A DNA stretch of 10,618 nucleotides, from assembly GCA_017609145.1 (NCBI GenBank), contig JAFCEM010000022.1:1-10618 (forward strand), given 5' to 3'. A model generated the notes under the pieces. That model saw nothing but the letters and a program-made list of their open reading frames with translations, had not been told where the DNA came from and ran no database searches. Below, piece after piece: positions 6,540 through 10,618 of the stretch; within the stretch, counting starts at the first letter, position 1; every line of letters starts with the position of its first letter. This DNA comes from Candidatus Aenigmatarchaeota archaeon (GTDB lineage: Archaea > Aenigmatarchaeota > Aenigmatarchaeia > QMZP01). The position numbers and the translations under genes are program-made.

Positions 6540-7334
6540 TCATTTCCAGAGCTTTTCTATTTTTTTCCTTGATTCGAGCAGGGCCTTTTTTCCGCCAAAG
6601 AAAACCTCAAACGTGATGGTCTTGTCGTAACCTATTTTCCTGAGTTCCTCGACAACCTTCTCGTAATTGATTTTTCCCTTGCCTATTCCCAGGTGCTGGT
6701 CTTCTTCCCCGTTATTGTCATGGACATGCACGTGGGCTATTCTTTCCCCGAAAGTCCTGATGAATCTAGAAACACATTCCATTCCACCCGTTATGAAGGC
6801 ATGGCCAACATCCAGATGAACCCCGAGCCCAGGAAGCCTGTCCACTATGTACCTGAAATCATTGAGCTGCATTTTTTTGCTTGGTATGTTCTCCAGCATG
6901 AGTTTGATGTCAAACTGTTTTGCGTATCCCATAAGCTCCTCCATACTGTCCACAAGATTGTCAAAAACCTGTTTTTTGTATTTGTCAATCTCCATGTAGG
7001 CTTCGCTGGCATAATGCGCGTGGAAATTCAGTAGCTTTATGCCGAGCTTGTGCGCCGCATCTATGTAGTTTTTTGCCTCCTCTATCCATGCGCGCCGCAA
7101 ATCCTCTACGAGCGAGCCCAAGTCACAGAACCATGCGGTGTGTCCTATGGTGAACATCCCGTATTCCTTCAGGAGCCCAAGGATGGTGTCCTTTTTGGCG
7201 ATAAGTATCTCAGGGTCTCCCATCGGAGGCTCGATGCCTATTTCTATGAAATCAAAGCCCATTTCTTTGGCTACCTTTATCTGCTTTACGACATCCTCGA
7301 CAGGGCTGGTCAAAACACCGAATTTCAGCGCCAT
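6540..7334 (-). CDS. Sugar phosphate isomerase/epimerase-like TIM-barrel protein (COG1082)
   Basis: A protein of 264 residues from the ATG at 7334; an in-frame GTG three codons earlier (7343) is a weaker choice. It is a xylose-isomerase-like (AP endonuclease 2 superfamily) barrel. Putative metal ligands are Glu148 (MLENIP), Asp175 and His178 (VHLDVGHA), His203/205 (HVHVHD), the D-x-H pair Asp212/His214 with the GIGKG loop, and Glu243 (TFEVFFGG). COG1082 includes isomerases, epimerases and dehydratases, and the substrate cannot be read from sequence. It shares the fold with the next gene but the two are distant in sequence. A TATA-like box (about 7364-7374, TTTTTAAATC) lies 30-40 nt upstream of the ATG, so it may start its own short-leader transcript that continues into the endonuclease IV gene. 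Confidence 0.8.
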   Translation of the reverse strand: MALKFGVLTSPVEDVVKQIKVAKEMGFDFIEIGIEPPMGDPEILIAKKDTILGLLKEYGMFTIGHTAWFCDLGSLVEDLRRAWIEEAKNYIDAAHKLGIKLLNFHAHYASEAYMEIDKYKKQVFDNLVDSMEELMGYAKQFDIKLMLENIPSKKMQLNDFRYIVDRLPGLGVHLDVGHAFITGGMECVSRFIRTFGERIAHVHVHDNNGEEDQHLGIGKGKINYEKVVEELRKIGYDKTITFEVFFGGKKALLESRKKIEKLWK

Positions 7335-7378
7335 TGGTACCACACAAATAGTTGACTTGTGGTGATTTAAAAACCTGT

Positions 7379-7543
7379 TCAGAACCCGAGAAGGCCGAAC
7401 TTAAGGGAGAACTCGATAGCTATTATGATGACTATGATAACGACTATGTGCTGGGGCTTGAACTTCAGCGCCGACTTCGATTCCTCGAAGTATCTTATGA
7501 GCCCTGCTGTACTCTGCGGCATCTGAACCTTTGGTTTGGCCAT
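7379..7543 (-). CDS. secG: Preprotein translocase subunit SecG (archaeal Sec61-beta)
   Basis: A 54-residue protein. It begins MAKPKVQMPQSTAGLIRYFE, the diagnostic Sec61-beta N-terminus (basic residues, a PxSxAGL-type motif, then RYF). A linker (KSALKFKPQ) and a single C-terminal membrane helix follow (about 32-44, HIVVIIVIIIAIEF). This is the normal size and topology for the archaeal protein. It is a tail-anchored, non-essential partner of SecY and SecE in the translocon. The ATG has no ribosome-binding site, but a TATA box centred about 25 nt upstream points to a leaderless mRNA. It lies directly downstream of the RNase P RNA gene. Confidence 0.93.
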   Translation of the reverse strand: MAKPKVQMPQSTAGLIRYFEESKSALKFKPQHIVVIIVIIIAIEFSLKFGLLGF

Positions 7544-7563
7544 AAGAATATTTAGGCTTGCTG

Positions 7564-7582
7564 TATTTAAAAGTTAAAAATA
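7564..7582 (-). promoter_or_regulatory. secG TATA box, overlapping the T-rich end of the RNase P RNA gene
   Basis: The minus strand reads TTATTTTTAACTTTTAAATA. TTTTAAATA (7564-7572) is centred 25 nt before the secG ATG and fits a leaderless promoter. The preceding TATTTTT run, immediately after the RNase P P1 helix, fits an archaeal oligo-T terminator. One 20-nt stretch may thus end one transcript and start the next. Confidence 0.55.
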
Positions 7583-7584
7583 AG

Positions 7585-7895
7585 GGCGTGCCGGGAATAG
7601 CCCGCTTTCTGTCATCCCCGAACCGTTGAGGGTCCAAGGGGGTGATAGTATCTGTCTAAGCGCATTACTGCTTGCACCCCACATTACCAGGCGTTCTCAC
7701 TTGCGCATCCCTTCTGCGCTCAGTGCCCGTTAATCGTTGCCGGACGGACGATATCATTGCTCCGGAAGCGCAATGTCTTTCTGTGCCGGTACAGGCTTCT
7801 CAGCCTCCATCTTCTGATGGTGTGTTCCCCGTTCCCGGGAAGGTGAGCGGAGCTTCCTAAGAACCCAAAGGTTCCCACTATCTACCCGACTCGCC
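7585..7895 (-). ncRNA. rnpB: RNase P RNA (archaeal type)
   Basis: A 311-nt RNA with the RNase P architecture. The 5' end GGCGAGTCGGG pairs with the 3' end CCCGGCACGCC to form P1 (10 of 11 positions, one A-A mismatch). The conserved region GGAAGCTCCGCTC near the 5' end and ACAGAAAGCGGGCTA near the 3' end pair as P4: AGC-U-CCGCU against AGCGGGCU, with the invariant bulged U on the 5' strand. ACAGAA is the CR-V signature. The length suits archaeal type A. The RNA is the catalytic core that removes 5' leaders from pre-tRNAs, working with Rpp/Pop proteins. A TATA box lies 22-29 nt upstream of the P1 start, supporting the 5' end, and a T-rich run follows the 3' end. CR-I has GGAAGC where GGAAAC/G is usual, a small deviation. 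Confidence 0.9.
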
Positions 7896-7916
7896 AAAAA
7901 TAGGTTAATTTAGGGG

Positions 7917-7924
7917 TTTATAAA
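7917..7924. promoter_or_regulatory. Palindromic TATA box shared by RNase P RNA and the divergent small gene
   Basis: TTTATAAA reads the same on both strands. It lies 22-29 nt before the RNase P RNA 5' end (7895, minus) and 19-26 nt before the plus-strand ATG at 7943, both normal archaeal spacings. One box could therefore serve two divergent transcripts, the plus-strand one leaderless. Confidence 0.6.
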
Positions 7925-7942
7925 GGTTATTTTCTTCATTTT

Positions 7943-8208
7943 ATGATGAATATGAAACGTAAATATATCAAAATTGAAGGACCTATATCGATTGCGGCGC
8001 TACGTGTATTTTGGTATTTATTTGCTAAACCAATAGTGTATCTTGGTGGTCTTCTGAGCATAATATTTTTCTAACAGGTATCTCTTTATCACCATTCTAT
8101 GTTGAATGTATTGCAGTTGTGACATGGATAGTTCATATAATAGGTTTTAAATCTGCTGAGTGGTATAGAAGATTGGTTATTGGCTACAATGAATACAGTC
8201 AGGATTAG
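7943..8208 (+). pseudogene. Small two-helix membrane protein gene broken by a one-base frameshift
   Basis: The ATG at 7943 opens a 43-codon frame that stops at 8072-8074, just after a run of five T (8066-8070). One extra T in that run would continue it into another open frame ending at 8206-8208, giving about 88 residues. The first part has a basic N-terminus (MMNMKRKYIKIEG) and a helix (AKPIVYLGGLLSIIFF). The second has a further helix (VECIAVVTWIVHIIGF) and a polar tail (SAEWYRRLVIGYNEYSQD). The two halves join as one plausible double-spanning protein, so a single-base loss is the simplest reading. It is the only plus-strand gene here and is AT-rich. The family is not recognised. A sequencing error in the T run or a programmed shift at ATTTTTC are alternatives. 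Confidence 0.6.
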
Positions 8209-8248
8209 TCTGCAACAATAATCCACTGAGCAGTTATAGCGACAAAAA

Positions 8249-8289
8249 CGAAAAAAGTTGTAAAAGTGAGCTGTCCTTTTAACTAGGAC
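8249..8289 (-). terminator. Probable transcription terminator of the rRNA operon
   Basis: On the minus strand, just after the 23S 3' end, a small GTCCT/AGGAC hairpin (8273-8289) is followed by CTTTTACAACTTTTTTCG. The six-T run at 8251-8256 is the typical archaeal termination signal. No 5S rRNA or tRNA follows, so 5S is presumably encoded elsewhere. The stretch 8209-8248 shows nothing else. Confidence 0.5.
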
Positions 8290-8450
8290 CTGTCAGGATT
8301 TGGGGACCGTAGGCTGAATGCCTCGTTGCCTTGGCACTTACACCCCGGTTCCATCACCCCGTCGTCTACGGGACCTTCCTCTCCTCGCCGGTTGTCGCCA
8401 ACCAGTCTGGAGAATGATTACCTCTTTTCAGGGGCGACTTCACACTTAGT

Positions 8451-8497
8451 TAGACCGATAGCTTAAACAGTATGAACAAAGCTGTCTAAGCCTCCGT
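8451..8497 (-). other. 47-nt hairpin insertion in helix 97 region of 23S rRNA
   Basis: Conserved rRNA on either side (AACACTGAAGGCAT and ACTAAGTGTGAAGTCGCCCC) matches the contiguous E. coli AAGUGCUGAAAGCAU/CUAAGCACGAAAC (about 2740-2770). The 47 nt between are extra. They fold into GCTTAGACAG/CTGTTTAAGC (10 bp, one G-U), extended by a few more pairs around one A-A mismatch. No BHB is visible at its base, so an expansion helix kept in the mature rRNA is more likely than a mini-intron. Confidence 0.7.
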
Positions 8498-8647
8498 ATG
8501 CCTTCAGTGTTTATTCGCTATGGCGTAGCTACTCGGCAATGCGAAAACAACCGATAAACCAGAGGCCACGACTCCATGTTCCTTTCGTACTGGTGGAATC
8601 TTCCCCTCAGGTAATCAACACCCTCAGTAGATATAGAACAAACTGGC

Positions 8648-9322
8648 TTATGCCTTAGTATGGGTCTTTGATATCATCATTAGTCTCTTCTGTTTTTCTG
8701 GATGTGAAGAACCAATGATATTAGAGAACTTGGTAACCTTTTTGATACCATGAATTTTCAATCTATAAATCGGTGAATTATAACCATTTTTGTAATAAGG
8801 TCCACAAACCTTACCTGTTTTTATACCCATATTATGAATGATTATTTTTAATTCATCCAAACATTGTTTGTTTGATTGAGTAATATGAACCCTTATGTTT
8901 TTGGGTTTGACTTTACTCATTTCAACGTGTGGAACACCACCTTCTGAATCAAAAAATCCCTTTACGTATTCTTTCTGTATCTCTAAAGGAGATTCTAGTA
9001 TCATTCTAGGCGTATTCCAATTTTTCTGAGTTCCTTTGTAATCACTGATTTTGATTACTTTTTCATAAATTTCTTTGGAATTTAGTATTAAACTCCAAAC
9101 ATCGTCTCTTCTATCAAGTACTATTAATGGTTTTTTATCAAATATTCTTTCTATGATTTTAGAAAGAATTTCAATCCATTTTTTATTTTTCTGATATATC
9201 TGAATTCTATAGATTGAGCTTTTATCATTTCTAATAAAACAACCATCTCTGAGAGCACCCAGAAAATATGCAGTTAATTTCAATTTTTCTGTTTGTTTCT
9301 GAACTGAAATTTTTAATTTCAT
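8648..9322 (-). CDS. LAGLIDADG homing endonuclease encoded in a 23S rRNA intron
   Basis: A protein of 224 residues with two LAGLIDADG motifs: LTAYFLGALRDG (residues 16-27, Asp26) and YVKGFFDSEGG (about 119-129, Asp125). Both catalytic aspartates are present, about 100 residues apart. This is the single-chain two-domain form (e.g. I-DmoI-like), which cuts intronless 23S alleles and drives intron homing. The ATG lies within the AT-rich part of the intron, shortly after a structured 55-nt element shared with the upstream intron. The TAA stop occupies the last three bases of the predicted intron, so coding capacity runs exactly to the 3' splice site. AT-rich codon use contrasts with the surrounding rRNA and fits a mobile origin. 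The reading frame is intact, so the enzyme may be active. Confidence 0.9.
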   Translation of the reverse strand: MKLKISVQKQTEKLKLTAYFLGALRDGCFIRNDKSSIYRIQIYQKNKKWIEILSKIIERIFDKKPLIVLDRRDDVWSLILNSKEIYEKVIKISDYKGTQKNWNTPRMILESPLEIQKEYVKGFFDSEGGVPHVEMSKVKPKNIRVHITQSNKQCLDELKIIIHNMGIKTGKVCGPYYKNGYNSPIYRLKIHGIKKVTKFSNIIGSSHPEKQKRLMMISKTHTKA

Positions 9323-9339
9323 GTCTTATTGTTTGGAAA

Positions 9340-9394
9340 GCGGGCTTATCTGCTTTTCTGGTTGAAAACCGATAAAGCAGAATATGCCCGCTGG
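9340..9394 (-). repeat. Shared intron leader element, copy in intron 3
   Basis: A 55-nt stretch matching 10457-10510 with one substitution and one indel. It folds as nested stems: GCGGGC/GCCCGC outside, CTGCTT/AAGCAG in the middle, and GGTT/AACC closing a TTC loop. Similarity continues more loosely for about 30 nt into the start of the ORF (ATGAAATTAAAAATTTC). Confidence 0.9.
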
Positions 9395-9580
9395 TTACCG
9401 TTCTCGCTAAGACCCAGACCAAGTTCGCACCGTTCTTAACCCAGCTAACGTGGCTCTTTAATGAGTGAACACCTCCACCCTTGCACGCTGCTGCACGCGC
9501 AGGAAGAGCCGAGCCGACGGCGGAGAAGCAATGAACGCGGTCGATATGACCTCGTACTTCCCGATACCTTTCATCGCTGT

Positions 9581-9704
9581 GGCTAAAGCACAGCTCAATA
9601 GCCAATGGGTTTTCCATTGAGACAAGAACTACGGAGTGGACTCTCGCGCGCCACGACTCCATTTTAGGGGATTCTTGGAACTATAATAATAAGCACCAAA
9701 AATC
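9581..9704 (-). mobile_element. 23S rRNA intron 2, ORF-less, inserted at about E. coli 2450/2451
   Basis: The rRNA runs normally to CTCGGGGATA and resumes at ACAGCGATGAA, where E. coli has GGGGATAACAGG. About 124 nt separate them, and cutting there restores GGGGATAACAG exactly. The insert is too short for an endonuclease and is rich in potential helices: ATTTTTGG/CCAAGAAT, CAATGG/CCATTG, CTCAAT/ATTGAG, GTGG/CCAC. I could not draw a canonical BHB at the ends, so the boundaries may be off by a few bases. Retention in mature rRNA would split the peptidyl-transferase loop, so removal is strongly expected. Confidence 0.7.
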
Positions 9705-10087
9705 TATCCCCGAGGTAACTTTTCTGTAAGACCTAGCTCCCAATAAAGAAGCATAGGGGATCGCTAGACCACGCTTTCGCGTCAGGATGCCTTGTTGTCG
9801 AACATCCTATCAGGCTTCCTTTTGCTCTTACACTCTACTCCCGATTTCTGACCGGGATGAGGAAACCTTTGGGCGCCCCTGATTTCTTGTCAGGGGCGTA
9901 CCGCCCCAGCCAAACTACCCACCAGATGTTGTCTGCCAAAGGCATAAGCGACATGAAAACGAAAGAGCGGTGTTACATCGGCGCCTTCACCAGAGCTGAC
10001 GCTCTGGATGCATCGCTCCCGCTTACACTATACAATCATTTCCATATCACAGCATCAAGCTGTAGTAAAGATCTACGGGGTCTTCTC

Positions 10088-10439
10088 TTAGGGTCGAAGG
10101 AAATACCAGCATTTTCCAACATTAATAATCTTTGTTTTAGTGTTGTTCTGTTTTTGGAAAAGCCAAGATTTTTCTTGACAAACTCAGGTAAATTTTTTAT
10201 CTGAATTTTATCTCCTTTTGGTAGGCCAATAATATTTTACTTGAATGTTGCAATACCATTTGAGCAAACTGCAAGAACACATTTATCAGGATATTTTTTG
10301 TTGATATGGTTTTGTTGAATAATTTCTTTATGATTGGTGGCAAATTTTTTGAAATAAAAAACCAATCTTCTTCTTTGTGTCCATAATATCTGGTTGAGTG
10401 TGTTCCTCCTGGAATTTGATGAAAATTTTTAATTTTCAT
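10088..10439 (-). pseudogene. Broken intron-encoded ORF in 23S intron 1
   Basis: The frame from the ATG at 10439 (MKIKNFHQIPGGTHSTRYYG...) runs 80 codons to 10197. A different frame is protein-like over the middle and 3' part: YPDKCVLAVCSNGIATFK, a TAA at 10237-10239, then GLPKGDKIQIKNLPEFVKKN and a basic helix-rich tail reaching the 3' splice site. This suggests a frameshift and a stop in a once longer gene of about 115 residues. No LAGLIDADG motif is visible in either frame. The first eight codons resemble those of the intron 3 endonuclease (MKIKNFHQ and MKLKISVQ), mostly because the nucleotide repeat extends into them. The original nuclease family is not recognised. Confidence 0.5.
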
Positions 10440-10456
10440 ACTTTATTGTTCGAAAA

Positions 10457-10510
10457 GCGGGCTTATCTACTTTTCTGGTTGAAAACCGATAAGCAGAATA
10501 TGCCCGCTGG
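10457..10510 (-). repeat. Shared intron leader element, copy in intron 1
   Basis: A 54-nt counterpart of 9340-9394, with the same nested stems. The middle stem here is CTGCTT/AAGTAG, where the other copy has CTGCTT/AAGCAG: a G-U for G-C change that keeps the pair. It lies 14-68 nt into the intron and ends 17 nt before the ORF start. Confidence 0.9.
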
Positions 10511-10618
10511 CTTCTTAGTACTTACTTCAATGTCCCACTGAGGGTCTCCTGAATATGAACAGGACCATTGAGTTCACTAGGTATCAGTCTGGGACAGTAG
10601 GGATCTCGTTAAGCCATT

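Larger units (their letters stand above)
8648..9424 (-). mobile_element. 23S rRNA archaeal intron 3 (helix 93 loop, about E. coli 2599), BHB-type
   Basis: This 777-nt intron has a nearly canonical BHB. Exon strands GAACG and CAGTTTG pair (helix 93 stem, a bulged A among them). Central GTGC pairs with GCAT (4 bp). Three-nt bulges are GAA at the 5' site and AAG at the 3' site. The inner helix CTTGGT/ACTAAG continues after one mismatch as TGGGTCTT/AAGACCCA. Cutting after the second base of each bulge leaves exons ...GGTGCGA and GCCAGTTTG..., which restores a helix 93 loop of the same length as E. coli with C2601 and A2602 in place. Removal needs the tRNA-splicing endonuclease and RtcB-type ligase. 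The intron encodes the LAGLIDADG endonuclease. Confidence 0.88.
10082..10524 (-). mobile_element. 23S rRNA intron 1 at about E. coli 2061/2062
   Basis: rRNA sequence stops after GTGGGACATTGAAG and resumes with ACCCCGTAGATC. Joined, this gives the expected GAAGACCCCG. GAAG occurs at both ends, so the junction can slide by up to four bases (10082-10524 to 10086-10528). The 443-nt insert is AT-rich, carries the leader element at 10457-10510 and a degraded ORF. GCCAGC near its 5' end can pair with GCTGGT near its 3' end, but no canonical BHB is obvious. Confidence 0.8.
8290..10618 (-). rRNA. 23S rRNA, 3' portion (domains IV-VI), with three introns; 5' part outside window
   Basis: The minus strand aligns with large-subunit rRNA from about E. 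coli 1970 (AATGGCTTAACGAGATCCC) to the 3' end. Recognisable anchors are GACCCCGTAGATCTTTACT (about 2062), GGTGGGTAGTTTGGCTGGGG, CGCGAAAGCGTGGTCTAGCG, ACCTCGGGGATA (2450), CATATCGACCGCG, GTGTTCACTC (A-loop), AGCTGGGTTAAGAACG, AGTACGAAAGGAAC (sarcin-ricin loop) and GAGTAGCTACGCCATAGCG. Exons are 10525-10618, 9705-10081, 9425-9580 and about 8290-8647. The 3' end is approximate. Helices such as GCGCG/CGTGC are kept by compensatory changes, so the molecule looks functional though divergent. Several normally invariant bases differ (see findings). The last exon carries a 47-nt insertion at 8451-8497. The rRNA closes with the terminator region after 8290. Confidence 0.93.

Noticed and set aside
7401..7637. 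78-codon minus-strand open frame
   Set aside because: It overlaps secG in another frame and the 3' end of the RNase P RNA, both far better supported.
9231..9662. 143-codon minus-strand open frame spanning rRNA exon and introns
   Set aside because: It covers conserved 23S sequence and the leader element; the translation has no protein character, and its second half overlaps the endonuclease gene in another frame.
8565..9662. 13-nt direct repeat GCCACGACTCCAT at 8565-8577 and 9650-9662
   Set aside because: One exact 13-mer match is expected about once by chance in a window this size; no flanking similarity or structural link is seen.
8290..10618. Whole 23S region as a decayed rRNA pseudogene
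   Set aside because: Stems are kept by compensatory changes, one intron has an accurate BHB and an intact endonuclease, and long conserved blocks are unchanged; a functional divergent rRNA fits better, though a second copy elsewhere cannot be excluded.
1..10618. CRISPR array, tRNA genes, 5S rRNA, insertion sequence
   Set aside because: I looked for regular repeats, cloverleaf-like sequence with GGTTCRANNCC, 5S-like sequence after the 23S, and transposase motifs, and saw none.

Overview
The window is archaeal. It carries an archaeal-type RNase P RNA, a Sec61-beta (SecG) gene, TATA-box promoters with little or no leader, a gamma-delta-alpha pyruvate:ferredoxin oxidoreductase cluster, and a 23S rRNA interrupted by introns, one of which has a well-formed bulge-helix-bulge (BHB) splice motif. 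The unusual 23S sequence suggests a fast-evolving lineage, perhaps DPANN. That placement is inference; no species can be named. Nearly every gene is on the minus strand.

Layout, read along the minus strand from high to low coordinates. (1) 10618 to about 8290 is the 3' part of a 23S rRNA, domains IV-VI. It is interrupted near E. coli 2061 (broken ORF), near 2450 (no ORF) and in the helix 93 loop near 2599 (intact two-motif LAGLIDADG endonuclease). The first and third introns share a nearly identical 55-nt structured element just upstream of their ORFs. (2) A small plus-strand, frameshifted two-helix membrane-protein gene lies at 7943-8208. It diverges from the RNase P RNA gene at 7585-7895 and appears to share a palindromic TATA box with it. 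(3) Next come secG, a COG1082-type TIM-barrel protein, an endonuclease IV homologue and a 26-residue three-cysteine peptide. (4) porC-porD-porA follow as an overlapping operon behind their own promoter, with a 20-bp inverted repeat near the predicted start site. No porB follows. In its place is a short ORF that looks like the C-terminal tail of an exported protein. (5) Behind another promoter and a 23-bp palindrome lies a MacB/LolD-type ABC export set: FtsX-like permease, ATPase and a membrane-anchored COG1361-like surface protein. A rhomboid protease follows and is cut by the window edge.

Functionally the window combines translation and RNA processing (23S, RNase P), secretion and envelope functions (SecG, ABC exporter, surface protein, rhomboid), DNA repair or sugar metabolism (two TIM barrels) and pyruvate oxidation (Por). 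The most unusual part is the 23S gene. Three interruptions fall in or beside the peptidyl-transferase centre within about 630 nt of mature sequence. There are apparent substitutions at normally invariant peptidyl-transferase and sarcin-ricin positions, and a 47-nt hairpin is inserted near the 3' end. Alignments to E. coli were made by eye from memory, so numbering near junctions may be off by a few positions.
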